From an uncultured Schlesneria sp. (GTDB lineage: Bacteria; Planctomycetota; Planctomycetia; Planctomycetales; Planctomycetaceae): a DNA stretch of 42,139 nt. Numbering within the stretch: the stretch's first letter is position 1; each line of letters begins with the position of its first letter. The position numbers were made by a program, and so were the translations under genes. The notes below the pieces were generated by a model. That model was not told where the DNA came from, did not search any database, and worked only from the letters and a program-made list of their open reading frames with translations. The DNA is taken from contig CAIQIR010000088.1 of assembly GCA_903871875.1 (NCBI GenBank), forward strand, positions 1 to 42,139. The letters are read 5' to 3'. Positions 16,510 to 26,235 of the stretch are shown piece after piece.

Positions 16510-18360
16510 TTACTGCGCCGCGGTCACGGGCTTCAGGACCAGCATTCCCAGTGGCGGCAAGGTCAGCGAAATGAACTGGGTTTCGCCGTGGCAGGAACCC
16601 GACTGCGAATAAACGCCGCCGACATTGCCCACGTTCGATCCGCCGTACAGGCTCGAATCAGTGTTCAATCGTTCGATGTAGTAGCCCGCCGCGGGAACAC
16701 CGACTTTGTAGTTGTATCGCGGGACGGGAGTGAAATTGATGACCACAATCACGCGATCCTGCACCGCCTTACCTTGTCGCACATACGCGTAGACACTGTT
16801 TTGCCAATCGTCGCACGAGATCCAGCGGAAGCCTTCACCGGACATATCGAGTTCGTGCAGCGAGAGTTCGCCGCGGTACAGCGTATTCAAGTCGCGAACG
16901 AGACGACGGACGCCATCGTGCATCGGCTCGCCGACCAGCGGCCAGTCGAGCTGCGTGTTATGGTTCCACTCGAGCCATTGAGCGATCTCACCACCCATGA
17001 ACAACAGCTTCTTACCGGGCTGTGTGTATTGGTAGCCGTACAGCAGCCGCAGGTTGGCGAACTTCTGCCAATGGTCGCCGGGCATCTGCGACAACAACGA
17101 ACACTTACCGTGCACCACTTCGTCATGCGACAGCGGCAGCATGAAGTTTTCGGTGAAGGCGTACACCATGCGAAACGACAATTCGTTCTGATGGTGCTTG
17201 CGATGCACGGGTTCACGACGCATGTAACGCAGGGTGTCGTTCATCCACCCCATGTCCCACTTCATGCCGAACCCCAACCCTCCGGTGTAAACGGGACGCG
17301 AAACGCCGCCCCACGCGGTCGATTCTTCGGCGATGGTCAAAATACCGGGAAACTCCCGATACAGCATTGTGTTCATTTCCTTGAGGAAATCGATCGCTTC
17401 AAGGTTCTCGCGTCCACCGAACATGTTCGGCACCCATTCGCCCGGACGTCGCGAATAGTCGAGATATAGCATCGAGGCCACGGCATCGACGCGCAATCCG
17501 TCGATGTGATACGTCTCCATCCAGAATCGGGCGCTCGACAGCAGGAAATCACGGACTTCGGTCCGGCCGTAATTGAAGATCAACGTCCCCCAGTCGGGAT
17601 GAAATCCTTTCCTTGGATCTTCGTGTTCGAAACAGGCCGTGCCGTCAAACGAACCCAGCGAATGCCCATCGGTGGGAAAGTGAGCGGGCACCCAGTCGAT
17701 GATGACACCGATCCCGCCCTCGTGGCAAATCTCGACGAATTCCATGAAGTCGTGCGGCGTTCCGAAGCGACTGGTCGGTGCGAAATAGCCGGTCGCCTGA
17801 TAACCCCAGGACCCGTCGAACGGATATTCATTGACCGGCATCAATTCAATGTGGGTATAGCCCAACTCTTTGACATGCTCGACCAGCATCTGGGCGAGTT
17901 CGCGATAGTTGAAAAACTGCCGTCCGTCGGTAGGCCTCTTCCAGGAACCGAGATGGACCTCGTAGACGGATACAGGTTGCTCGTACCAGTTGGAACATTC
18001 ACGTCTTGCCAGCCATTCCTGGTCGCGCCAGCTGTGGCCTCGCAGATCGTATACGACCGAGGCACTTTTGGGCGGCAATTCGGCGGCGAAGGCATAAGGG
18101 TCAGATTTCTGCAGCAGGTGCCCGACCTTACTGCGAATTCCGAACTTGTAGGCGTCGCCATCCTTCATACCGGGCACAAAGCCCCACCAGACACCGTTGC
18201 TACTGGAATTCAACCAGTGCTGGCCATGGATCCATGCGTTGAGATCGCACAGAACCGAGACCTCGGTGGCATTCGGTGCCCAAACGGCGAACCGAACTCC
18301 ATCGACGCCATTCTGCGTATCGGGATGAGCTCCGAGATGTTGGTAAAGCGTGGAATCCAT
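16510..18360 (-). CDS. glgB: 1,4-alpha-glucan branching enzyme (GlgB)
   Basis: 616 residues, near the usual length for the short form without the extra N-terminal domain. An N-terminal CBM48 domain (about 18-105, [20 protein letters not shown]) precedes the GH13 barrel. The conserved regions are present: [37 protein letters not shown] with the nucleophile Asp about 292, TIAEES with the acid Glu about 345, and [10 protein letters not shown] with Asp about 413. The C-terminal beta domain runs from about 510. It makes the alpha-1,6 branches of glycogen in the cytoplasm. The other glg genes are not in the window. It is followed on the same strand by the histidine kinase, with 204 bases between them. 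Confidence 0.97.
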   Translation of the reverse strand: MDSTLYQHLGAHPDTQNGVDGVRFAVWAPNATEVSVLCDLNAWIHGQHWLNSSSNGVWWGFVPGMKDGDAYKFGIRSKVGHLLQKSDPYAFAAELPPKSASVVYDLRGHSWRDQEWLARRECSNWYEQPVSVYEVHLGSWKRPTDGRQFFNYRELAQMLVEHVKELGYTHIELMPVNEYPFDGSWGYQATGYFAPTSRFGTPHDFMEFVEICHEGGIGVIIDWVPAHFPTDGHSLGSFDGTACFEHEDPRKGFHPDWGTLIFNYGRTEVRDFLLSSARFWMETYHIDGLRVDAVASMLYLDYSRRPGEWVPNMFGGRENLEAIDFLKEMNTMLYREFPGILTIAEESTAWGGVSRPVYTGGLGFGMKWDMGWMNDTLRYMRREPVHRKHHQNELSFRMVYAFTENFMLPLSHDEVVHGKCSLLSQMPGDHWQKFANLRLLYGYQYTQPGKKLLFMGGEIAQWLEWNHNTQLDWPLVGEPMHDGVRRLVRDLNTLYRGELSLHELDMSGEGFRWISCDDWQNSVYAYVRQGKAVQDRVIVVINFTPVPRYNYKVGVPAAGYYIERLNTDSSLYGGSNVGNVGGVYSQSGSCHGETQFISLTLPPLGMLVLKPVTAAQ

Positions 18361-18643
18361 CCGTTAAGAGCCTATTTGAGAAATGGTCGTTCGGGCGGGG
18401 TGTACCAATTGCGAGCTAGTGACATCTGTCAGGCGTGCATCCAAGGCGGACGGATCGTATCAATTGGTCGTGGTACAGACAATCAATTGAAAGAATGCTG
18501 CGAGATTGAAAGAAATAGTCGTCGCCCTAGATTACGCAGAGTAAAGTTGGGTGTACCCGCAACAGAATTTGACCTCACCAAGATCCGGCAAATCAAGAGG
18601 TTTAGGCCGAAGACGCTGCCAAAAGTCAATCTGGATAATTGGC

Positions 18644-19585
18644 GTGAAATTAACACGTAAACAGATTCTAACGGTTGGACCAGTCCTGCTGGTGGCGACT
18701 TGCTACGCCATCGCCGCCCCGTCGCGCAGTCAATCAAGTCAAGCCGCAGTCAGCATCATCGACGACGCCGCGACGGAGGATCGCGATCCTCAAGAACCGC
18801 TGACCGTGCGGTGTGCGGCGGCGGCCAAATCGCTGCAAGACCGCCTGGTTGCAAACTGGAAATTCATCGTTCGCGAGCCATTTGTCTTGGGGGGTGACCT
18901 GACCGAAAAAGAGCTGGACGCCAGCTATCAGCAAACGATCGCCCCCACGGTACGGGCGCTGGCGGTGAGTTATTTCAGCAATCCACCACGCCATCCGACA
19001 ATCATTTTATTGTGCTCGTCCGATGAACGGTTTCGTGAATGTAACGTGCAATTAGACGATCAAGATCGCAGCCAGTACTCCGGACTTTACTCGCGCAAAC
19101 ATCGTCGCGTTGTGGTGAACGTCGCGTCCGGCGAGGGGACATTGGCCCATGAATTGACCCACGCGCTGGCGCATGCTGATTTCCCGGCGATGCCCGAGTG
19201 GTTTGACGAGGGCCTGGCATCGCTGCATGAAGAGTGCGAATTCTCGCTGGATGGACTGCATCTGATTGGCAACGATAACTGGCGAAACGAAGTCGCCCAA
19301 GACGCGCTAACTCGTGGTGAGCTTCGATTGCTTGAGGATATCACATCCAAACGGTTTGGTTCCCGGGATCGCGCCCACGTCGATTACGCTCACGTGCGTT
19401 CGATGTGCCTGTATCTTCAGGAGCGTGGACTGCTGGAACCCTTCTATCGCACCTGTCGAGCGAATGCTGCGAATGACCCGACGGGCCTGCGTTCACTGTG
19501 CCAAGTGGCTGATGTTACTGACCCCAAAGCGTTCGACGACGCGTTCCATGCCTGGTTAATCACTCACCAGACTGCGACGCCATAG
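18644..19585 (+). CDS. Exported zinc metallopeptidase-like protein (HExxH)
   Basis: About 313 residues if it starts at the GTG at 18644, where a signal-peptide-like segment begins (LTVGPVLLVATCYAIA). The frame is open back to 18551 and the ribosome site is weak, so the start is uncertain. GTLAHELTHALAHADF (His about 169 and 173, Glu 170) is followed by PEWFDEGLASLHE. The Glu about 189 is a likely third zinc ligand, as in gluzincins with DUF1570-like or peptidase MA-like domains. The rest is helical. It probably acts in the periplasm or envelope on proteins; the substrate is unknown. It is divergent from glgB with 283 bases between them. Confidence 0.7.
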   Translation: MKLTRKQILTVGPVLLVATCYAIAAPSRSQSSQAAVSIIDDAATEDRDPQEPLTVRCAAAAKSLQDRLVANWKFIVREPFVLGGDLTEKELDASYQQTIAPTVRALAVSYFSNPPRHPTIILLCSSDERFRECNVQLDDQDRSQYSGLYSRKHRRVVVNVASGEGTLAHELTHALAHADFPAMPEWFDEGLASLHEECEFSLDGLHLIGNDNWRNEVAQDALTRGELRLLEDITSKRFGSRDRAHVDYAHVRSMCLYLQERGLLEPFYRTCRANAANDPTGLRSLCQVADVTDPKAFDDAFHAWLITHQTATP

Positions 19586-19718
19586 ATGCGTCAACGATCG
19601 GCATGAGACGCCCTTCAACGAATGATTCGCGGCCGATGGAAGCCTCAGCATCGACCACAAGGAACGCCCAGCCGAGTTCGCGTTTTTGATCCCGACCAAC
19701 AATTGTATGAGGATCAAC

Positions 19719-20579
19719 TCATGTGAGTGCCAGTTTCTCGATCAACTGAATTTCTTCGGTATCCAAGTTGAAGTCGAAGATCGCCAGATCGGCTTGCATG
19801 TGATCTGCGCTGGAGGTTCCGGTCAAAGGCAGCATTCCGACATCGATTGCGAAGCGAAACACGATCTGACTGACACTGCGTTGATGGCGATTGGCAATCT
19901 TGAGCATTTCTGGTCGGGCCAGAACGTCAGGGTTGCCCGTCAGCAAAGAAAACCCCTGATAGATGATCCCCAAAGCCCGACAGAATTCGCGAACTCGGCG
20001 ATCCCAGCCATGAACCGCATAACACCGATTCTGAACGAATCGCGGTCGCACGCGACACTGCTGACACAGCAGCTGAAGTTGCTCGAGCGACACATTGCTG
20101 ATACCAACCGATCGCACGCCGCCGCTGTCGTGCAGAACCTCCATCGCGGACCAGGCAGACCAATCATCGGCCGCCAGACCGATTCGTTGTGTCGGCCCGT
20201 GCAACAGATAGGAATCAATGAACGTGGTTCCTAAATGCTCGAGCGAACGTTCAAACGACTGCTGGACCTGAACGGCAATGGGAGCGGCCGGATCATAAGG
20301 TAACCGATGATCCTGTCCGCGCTGGAATGTGAACTTTGTTTGCAGGAACAGATCATCACGGGTCACGAGACCGCTGTTGATGGCCACCGCGATCGCCTGT
20401 CCCACAGCCGCTTCGCAGTAATGCTTCCGTTGATTGGCGGTATCGATACCTCGAAAACCCTGCTGCAGCGCGAGTTCGACCAGACGCTGGGTCTGCCCCT
20501 CTTTCCACGCGGTCCCGTATAAGAAGCGAATTTGGTCAACGTCGCCGGTACTGATTGCGGCGTGCTGCGAATGACTCAT
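19719..20579 (-). CDS. Aldo/keto reductase
   Basis: 286 residues from the ATG at 20579 (SHSQHAAIST follows); the frame is open for 65 more codons that do not look like family sequence. The catalytic tetrad of the family is visible: Asp about 46 in GIDTAN, Tyr about 54 in KHYCEAAVG, Lys about 82 in LQTKFTF and His about 127 in YLLHGP. VGISNVS and the PLTGTSS region near the C-terminus match strand 7 and the NADPH-binding loop. The barrel is complete. It should reduce aldehydes or ketones with NADPH in the cytoplasm; the substrate cannot be told. Confidence 0.88.
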   Translation of the reverse strand: MSHSQHAAISTGDVDQIRFLYGTAWKEGQTQRLVELALQQGFRGIDTANQRKHYCEAAVGQAIAVAINSGLVTRDDLFLQTKFTFQRGQDHRLPYDPAAPIAVQVQQSFERSLEHLGTTFIDSYLLHGPTQRIGLAADDWSAWSAMEVLHDSGGVRSVGISNVSLEQLQLLCQQCRVRPRFVQNRCYAVHGWDRRVREFCRALGIIYQGFSLLTGNPDVLARPEMLKIANRHQRSVSQIVFRFAIDVGMLPLTGTSSADHMQADLAIFDFNLDTEEIQLIEKLALT

Positions 20580-20822
20580 GGCTGGTCCAGAGAGGCAAGT
20601 GGGTTCGAGATCAACCTCGACCGAGAGCAAACAGAGTAACCAATTTGTCCGACGGTTGCCTTTTCCCGCTTTGTCCGCAGGATGGATCGAAACCGCCTGA
20701 AAAGTCGGTTCTGCCAACGGCATGTCAGTGTGGGGATGATTGACAGCCAGCCGCAGCCACCGCAGACTACCCAAATTAAAACTCCTTTTCGCCGACGAAC
20801 ACTTCTAACAAAGGATCCCAGC

Positions 20823-21242
20823 ATGGCGAAGCAAAAGACCAAAACTCCCGGTTTGAAAAGCCTGAAAATCAAACTGCTGAGCGATGCATGGGCCGTCATT
20901 ACCACTCTTGTTCCTGCCAAAACAGATCCTGATTCAAAATCGGGTAGCGATGTCATTCTTCAAGTCCACGGCATTGTCGGCGTTTTGAAGAGTGGCTCCG
21001 AGAAACAGATCGATGTGCTCCTCGTTTCCTACGACGCTAGGAATCTGCCTGTGGCCAGCTCGCAATGTGCTTTGCAGCTCTTACCCGGTGTTTCCGTACC
21101 GGTTGTCTTGCAAGCGATTCATCACCATGCCGAGGCCGGCACTTATTCGCTGAGGGCCTTCGTCAAAGTTGATGATGAATCAACTCCAATCGCCGAATTC
21201 CCCGCGACTGGAGACACCCCCTGGACTTACCGTGTGGACTGA
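20823..21242 (+). CDS. Unrecognised 139-residue protein
   Basis: The ATG at 20823 has AAGGA eight bases upstream; the frame is open back to 20682. No family is recognised. It has a basic N-terminus (AKQKTKTPGLKSLKIK) and alternating hydrophobic strands that suggest a small beta-rich domain. No signal peptide or membrane helix is evident. It is divergent from the aldo/keto reductase with 243 bases between the starts, a space that probably holds both promoters. Confidence 0.65.
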   Translation: MAKQKTKTPGLKSLKIKLLSDAWAVITTLVPAKTDPDSKSGSDVILQVHGIVGVLKSGSEKQIDVLLVSYDARNLPVASSQCALQLLPGVSVPVVLQAIHHHAEAGTYSLRAFVKVDDESTPIAEFPATGDTPWTYRVD

Positions 21243-21363
21243 TCGTCATGCGCGGATTTCGCCGCTCGATTATCTGACCAACGAGTCAGCACGAGTGGCC
21301 CCGATTGACGCCCCGGAATACAAACTGAGTGCGAGACACATTTCCCGGCGGGCCGATAAAAAA

Positions 21364-21393
21364 AGACAACCCCTGAAAAATCAGAGGTTGTCT
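21364..21393 (-). terminator. Terminator of tRNA-Cys
   Basis: AGACAACC (21364-21371) and GGTTGTCT (21386-21393) form a stem, extended inward by CTGA/TCAG. On the minus strand it is followed by a run of T and lies 5 bases past the tRNA end. Confidence 0.8.
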
Positions 21394-21398
21394 CAAAA

Positions 21399-21470
21399 AG
21401 GCTCCGGTCGGAGTCGAACCGACGATGACGGATTTGCAATCCGTTGCCTTAGCCACTTGGCCACGGAGCC
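21399..21470 (-). tRNA. tRNA-Cys (anticodon GCA)
   Basis: On the minus strand the acceptor GGCTCCG pairs with CGGAGCC and the discriminator is T (U73), as required for tRNA-Cys. The anticodon stem CGGAT/ATCCG holds TGCAA with anticodon GCA. The T-arm is GTCGG-TTCGACT-CCGAC. CCA is not encoded. A terminator follows. Confidence 0.95.
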
Positions 21471-21779
21471 AGCGAACATTTTCATCGGCAAGTGAGACTC
21501 GTACGTTGAGTCTTCTGTCGGAAAAAACCGCAGAACTCGTACGACGATCAGAATCCTTGCTGGGTACAGGCCAAATGTAGCGTTGAGGGCTCAGTCAGTC
21601 AATCGCCTTGGTACTCCACAGAGTTTGGGGCGACCTTTCAGGCAATTTATTGCGGTTTTGAACCCATTTGCCACTACCGTGTACGAATTCTCTCATTCGC
21701 ATCAACGTCAAGGCCCCCATGAAGGAGCCTGGACGATACTGCTTCGAAATGCGATTTGTCCGGCATTCCAAAAGGGAGT
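21471..21779. other. Intergenic region
   Basis: 309 bases between the 5' end of tRNA-Cys and the 3' end of the FG-GAP gene. The tRNA promoter must lie at its left end. I see no gene, repeat or clear terminator. Confidence 0.5.
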
Positions 21780-23138
21780 CTATTTGGCAGGAATACTGGC
21801 CGTTGCTGGCACGACCTTCGGCTGAGCCTTTTCCCATTCCGCCTTCGAAACGGTCTTGGTCTCGTGAAGGTGAACAAACGCGCCCTTCTTGTTTCCCACG
21901 ACAATATCTGGCAAACCATCGCCATTAACATCTGTGGCCAGAACTTGCGTTCCCACCCCGGAATCGTCGTCGACAAATTGCGGCACCCAATCAATGGTCT
22001 TGTCACCCTTTCGCACCAGCTTGAACCAGTACACGACGGCAGGGGCGGCGGGTTCGGCGTCGCCGCCAGGTCCATGAGCCCAGAATCTCTTGCCCGTCAC
22101 AAAATCTTTCAAGCCATCGCCATCCATATCCACCAGATCCAGTGCGTGCAGCTGTGAGAACTTTAATCCATAACGATTGTCCTTCGGCTCGCTGCCCATG
22201 ATCAGGTGCTGGCGAAACTTGATTTCATTTCCTTCGCGGTACTGCTCAAACCAGGCGAGTCCGTATTCATGGGCTTTCAGGCTGGTAATCACGTCGTTCA
22301 GGCCATCGCCGTTGACGTCGTACGCATACATTTGCGCACCGCCAAATCCAAATTCCGCCGGATGAAAGGCCCATTCGGAATCGATCGCGATCGAAGTCGG
22401 TTGTTCCCACCACCCATTTGCGACAAAAAGATCGGTACGGCCATCGCCGTTGATGTCGCCCGCGCCTAGACCATGCGTGAACCGCTGCCAACTGCCGGGC
22501 GGCGTGATTTTATGAAACGTCCAGGGTTTTGTTGGAGCGGACCAATCGACCGTCGCGTATCCGATAAAGCCCTTGTTGGCGCCGTCGACCGGAAACGTGG
22601 CTCCGCTGACAATCTCGGGCTTGCCGTCGCCCGTCACATCCAGCCACTGGGGCGATTCATTGTCGACGGTGTCAAACACGACATGCGGAGTCCAATGCTT
22701 TTTCTCTCCGCGAGGATTCTCGTACCACGTGGCCTGAGCACCGGGGAAACCATAGACCAGCACGTCAGTCCAGCCGTCACCATTGATGTCGTGCGTATAC
22801 GTAAAGAAATTGTCCGAATAGGCGTTGTTCTTGCCCAGGGAACCTTCAAAGCCGGGGATCTCGACTTCGGTTCCGTCGTCCTTTTTCAACTTGAACGTCT
22901 GCTTCGCGGGATAGACTTCCTGTCGCTCGGTGAACTGGGGACCGGCGTACCAATAGGGACCGCACACGACATCCATCTTGCCGTCGCGATTGAAGTCGCC
23001 GACATAGGCCCCTTCACTCCAAAACTGATCATTCAGCCGCAGTTTTTTGAACGAATGAATTTTGTAGTCGTCTGCCAGCAAAGAACCAGCCAACAACGGG
23101 AAGACGACCAGCGAGCAGACAAACGACAATATTTTCAT
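21780..23138 (-). CDS. Secreted FG-GAP/VCBS repeat protein, seven repeats
   Basis: 452 residues from the ATG at 23138; a TTG lies 9 bases earlier. A signal peptide (about 1-22, cut near LLA-DD) is followed by seven calcium-binding DxDxDG-type motifs: DFNRDGKMD, DINGDGWTD, DVTGDGKPE, DINGDGRTD, DVNGDGLND, DMDGDGLKD and DVNGDGLPD. Seven such motifs fit a seven-bladed integrin-like beta-propeller. No enzyme motif is seen. These exported propellers are common in Planctomycetota. They are thought to bind ligands or polymers or to support other domains; here the propeller is the whole protein. Confidence 0.88.
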   Translation of the reverse strand: MKILSFVCSLVVFPLLAGSLLADDYKIHSFKKLRLNDQFWSEGAYVGDFNRDGKMDVVCGPYWYAGPQFTERQEVYPAKQTFKLKKDDGTEVEIPGFEGSLGKNNAYSDNFFTYTHDINGDGWTDVLVYGFPGAQATWYENPRGEKKHWTPHVVFDTVDNESPQWLDVTGDGKPEIVSGATFPVDGANKGFIGYATVDWSAPTKPWTFHKITPPGSWQRFTHGLGAGDINGDGRTDLFVANGWWEQPTSIAIDSEWAFHPAEFGFGGAQMYAYDVNGDGLNDVITSLKAHEYGLAWFEQYREGNEIKFRQHLIMGSEPKDNRYGLKFSQLHALDLVDMDGDGLKDFVTGKRFWAHGPGGDAEPAAPAVVYWFKLVRKGDKTIDWVPQFVDDDSGVGTQVLATDVNGDGLPDIVVGNKKGAFVHLHETKTVSKAEWEKAQPKVVPATASIPAK

Positions 23139-23530
23139 GATGAGCAACGGTCCCGAATCGAAATAGAAGGATCGAGAGAATCACAACCGGCAAGATCGTC
23201 GAACGGCGACGACGACGATCCATCGACAGGATATCGACCTGACAGATTCAATGAAACTAAGGGCCGCTTCAGGGACGATTGGAAAAATTCGTCGTGGCAG
23301 CAGCCGTGGTCGCGTTCACTGTTGCCGCGTTAACAAGAAAAAAGACCGAAGGACTGTTCCCGCTGGTCTTGAGTGCCGACAACAGTGCAGCAATGTTGTG
23401 CGGATCGGAAAGAGCCGCCCTCGCATCAAGTCGGCCCTGTGCATTCCCGCCATGTGCCAACCCACGACGAATCCACCGAGAAACACATCATCAGAGTTTC
23501 CCTATTCCGCAGCGAGTTGCGGTGATCTGA
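23139..23530. other. Intergenic region upstream of the FG-GAP gene
   Basis: 392 bases between the FG-GAP start and the serS stop. It presumably holds the FG-GAP promoter. The short frames on both strands have no recognisable domain. Confidence 0.5.
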
Positions 23531-24808
23531 TCAGCCAATTTTCTCTTTGCCGACCCAGGGTCGCAGAACTTCCGGAACGATGATGCTGCCATCGGCTTGC
23601 TGGTAGTTTTCCAGAATGGCGATGATCGCTCGCGTCACGGCGATGGTGGTTCCGTTCAGCGTGTGAACGTATTTGGTCCCTTTCCAATCGGGTGACTTGC
23701 AGCGGATGCCAAGCCGACGCGCCTGGAAATCGGTACAGTTCGACGCCGAGGTGACTTCGCCCCATTCTCCGGCTTCGCCTCGACCGGGCATCCAGGCTTC
23801 CAGATCGAATTTGCGATAGGCAGGCCCGCCGAGATCGCCCGATGCGATGTCGAGTACTCGATAGGGGATGCCCAACCCCTGAAAGACTTCTTCTTCAATG
23901 GCGACGATTTCCGCATGCAGCGCATCGGAGGCTGCCACATCCGGAGCCGTGAAGGCGAACATTTCAATTTTAGTGAATTGGTGAACGCGATAAATGCCTC
24001 GGGTCGCCTTACCATGAGCCCCCGCTTCCGTGCGGAAGCAATGCGAGATTCCGGCCATCTTGATCGGAAGCTGACTGGCTTCCAGGATCTGGTCCTTCAA
24101 AATACCGCCCAGTGTGATCTCCGCCGTGGCAACCAAGCAAAGGTCCATGCCCGCGATCGAGTAGATCTGGGTTTCATTCCCGCGTGGTTGGTATCCCGTT
24201 CCTTCCAGGACGTCCATTTTGGCCATATCAGGGGTGGTATGCAGAGTAAATCCGTGTTGCACCAGCTTCTGAACGGCATATTGCGTGAGGGCCAGCTCCA
24301 GCAACACAGCTTCGTTCTTGAGGAAATAGAAACCGTGACCCGCCACGCGGGCTCCGCCTTCAAGATCGATCAGGCTGTGCTTATCGGCCAATGTCACATG
24401 ATCGAGCGGCTTGAAATCGAATTTCGGAATCGTTCCCCAGGTGCGCACGGTTTTCGAATCGGCTTCTTCACCGCGTGGCGCATCGGGATGCGTCAGGTTG
24501 GGAATCGTCATCAAGACAGAGCGGACATCTGCCTCGATCTCTTTGAGTTGGGCTTCGATGGCCGGCACCGCTTGCTTCAGCGATTTGCCCTGTTCGATCA
24601 AGGCCTGTCGAGCCTCTGGAGACTTTTCTTTGGGAATGGCCTGAGCGATTTCATTCTGCCGCTGTCGGTCCCGGTCGAGTGATATAATCAGTTGGCTACG
24701 CGTCTCGCGCAGTTTGAGCAGGCTGTCGAGATCAACGTCGACATGGCGATGTACGCAGTTCGCGCGAACTGCATCCAGATTGTCGCAAACAAATTGCAAA
24801 TCGAGCAT
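23531..24808 (-). CDS. serS: Seryl-tRNA synthetase
   Basis: 425 residues, the normal bacterial length. The N-terminal tRNA-binding arm is a long coiled coil (about 28-100), followed by IPNLTHPDAPRG. The class II core contains ATAEITL (about 228-233, serine recognition). Motif 2 runs around FRTEAGAHGKATRGIYRVHQF (about 259-279, here cited in part). The C-terminal motif 3 contains LNGTTIAVTRAI (about 384-395). It charges tRNA-Ser with serine in the cytoplasm. The start ATG is the first in frame and begins with the expected MLDLQFV. It is divergent from the sigma factor gene. Confidence 0.97.
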   Translation of the reverse strand: MLDLQFVCDNLDAVRANCVHRHVDVDLDSLLKLRETRSQLIISLDRDRQRQNEIAQAIPKEKSPEARQALIEQGKSLKQAVPAIEAQLKEIEADVRSVLMTIPNLTHPDAPRGEEADSKTVRTWGTIPKFDFKPLDHVTLADKHSLIDLEGGARVAGHGFYFLKNEAVLLELALTQYAVQKLVQHGFTLHTTPDMAKMDVLEGTGYQPRGNETQIYSIAGMDLCLVATAEITLGGILKDQILEASQLPIKMAGISHCFRTEAGAHGKATRGIYRVHQFTKIEMFAFTAPDVAASDALHAEIVAIEEEVFQGLGIPYRVLDIASGDLGGPAYRKFDLEAWMPGRGEAGEWGEVTSASNCTDFQARRLGIRCKSPDWKGTKYVHTLNGTTIAVTRAIIAILENYQQADGSIIVPEVLRPWVGKEKIG

Positions 24809-25051
24809 CGTGAATCCAACGATTTAAGAGAGCGGCAGCGGAACACTGTTCCCAAGTGCGGCGTAGGTTAATACAACGGGTCCATTGGGGGGAAGAGAAT
24901 CCTGAATCAAGCTTCTCTTTCCACAACAGGCCTCAATCGACATGATTATGACAGAAAGTGAATCTTCGAACGTGGTTCACAGAAACTTTCTTGCATGACT
25001 CGTGTTTAGTTTAAATGAGTCCCCGGATTATTTGCCGAGAGACGGAATCCA

Positions 25052-25702
25052 GTGACTGTGACGACGAATGTTGTATCGAATATCGAAGACTCGGGATATC
25101 TCTACGATCCCGAAGTCCAGTTGATGTTGCGCGCTAAGAAAGATGACGACGAAGCGTTTTCCAAACTTGTGACGACGTATCAGGACCGGTTGACAACCAT
25201 TTTTTTTCACATGACACAAAACCAGGAAGCGGCCGAAGATCTGGCCCAGGACGTGTTCATGCGGATTTACCGTGCCCGACACGGATATCAGCCGAACGCC
25301 AAGTTTTCGACATGGCTGTTCCGTATTGCGAACAATCTGGCGATCAACGCCCACCGAAATAAGGTGCGGCGGAAAGAGATCGCGCTGCCCACGGTGGAAT
25401 CGACTTCGCTGAACGCCGTTCCGATGGGGGGAGCGGCACTGGCGGAAAAGTCATCGCTGATGCCCACCCGACAACTCGACAAACACGAATTGCAATCGGT
25501 GGTTCAAAAAGCGATGGACCAATTGAATGAACGCCAGCGATTGACTGTTTTACTGCACAAATTTGAAGGGATGAGCTACGCCGAGATTGGTGAGACCATG
25601 GAATTGTCCGTCCCCGCGGTCAAATCCCTGCTTTCACGTGCTCGTGAAAGCCTGCGTGTCGCACTTGAGCCCTATATGCAGTTAGGCAAGGAGAGTCACT
25701 AG
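25052..25702 (+). CDS. ECF-type RNA polymerase sigma factor
   Basis: 216 residues from a GTG start with ACGGA upstream. Region 2 (about 25-95) has FSKLVTTYQDRLTTIFFHM, AEDLAQDVFMRIYRAR and FSTWLFRIANNLAINAHRN, the core-binding and -10 recognition helices. Region 4 (about 150-205) has LNERQRLTVLLHKFEGMSY followed by AEIGETMELSVPAVKSLLSRARE, a clear helix-turn-helix for -35 recognition. There is no sigma region 3, so it is an ECF type. It is the first gene of a four-gene operon that continues with a membrane protein, as expected for a sigma/anti-sigma pair. Members of this group often regulate their own operon. Confidence 0.92.
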   Translation: MTVTTNVVSNIEDSGYLYDPEVQLMLRAKKDDDEAFSKLVTTYQDRLTTIFFHMTQNQEAAEDLAQDVFMRIYRARHGYQPNAKFSTWLFRIANNLAINAHRNKVRRKEIALPTVESTSLNAVPMGGAALAEKSSLMPTRQLDKHELQSVVQKAMDQLNERQRLTVLLHKFEGMSYAEIGETMELSVPAVKSLLSRARESLRVALEPYMQLGKESH

Positions 25703-25734
25703 AGCGATAGGTTTCTCCGACCGTTCAAAGAATC

Positions 25735-26232
25735 ATGGAAAAAACTGCCCGCCTGAACGCCGAACAGCGTGAAGATCTTGTGGCCTATCTCGATGGAGAA
25801 CTTCCAGACGAGAAGGCCAACCAGATCGATCAGGTGATTGCGCGCAGCGAGGTCGCCCGGCACGAGGTCGAAGCCCTGGCGCGCACCTTTGAATTGCTGG
25901 ACGTTCTGCCGGCTCTCAGGGCCTCCGAGGACTTCGCCGGCAAAACATTGACCAGCCTGAAGGCGATGGAAGAGCCGTTCATTCTGGAGAATCAATGGTG
26001 GTTCGTTTACGCCACGCGAACGGCCAAGATGGCTTGCTGGATCGGATCCCTGGTCGCCAGCGGTTGGATCGGTTTTGAGCTGACGCGTCACTGGATCCCC
26101 AATCCCACCGAACAAGTGCTGAGCGATCTGCCCGTGATCGAAAATCTTCACCAATATCGGGAAGTCACGGATTTCGAATTTCTGAGGCAATTGAAGCAAT
26201 CAGGCCTGTTCGACGATTCCCAGGAGAAGTGA
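25735..26232 (+). CDS. Probable membrane anti-sigma factor
   Basis: 165 residues starting 32 bases after the sigma factor. The N-terminus (EQREDLVAYLDGELPDEKANQIDQVI) has the ALxDGEL-type pattern of anti-sigma domains. A helix around 95-115 (KMACWIGSLVASGWIGFEL) is a likely membrane segment. The remaining C-terminus is short and would face outward. The HxxxCxxC zinc site of ZAS-type anti-sigma factors is absent, so it would hold the sigma factor without zinc. Function is inferred from order and the N-terminal pattern; I am fairly sure but not certain. Confidence 0.7.
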   Translation: MEKTARLNAEQREDLVAYLDGELPDEKANQIDQVIARSEVARHEVEALARTFELLDVLPALRASEDFAGKTLTSLKAMEEPFILENQWWFVYATRTAKMACWIGSLVASGWIGFELTRHWIPNPTEQVLSDLPVIENLHQYREVTDFEFLRQLKQSGLFDDSQEK

Positions 26233-26235
26233 GAC

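Noticed and set aside
16351-18660. Two long plus-strand frames (372 and 384 codons) opposite glgB
   Set aside because: glgB is certain on the minus strand; these frames are shadows.
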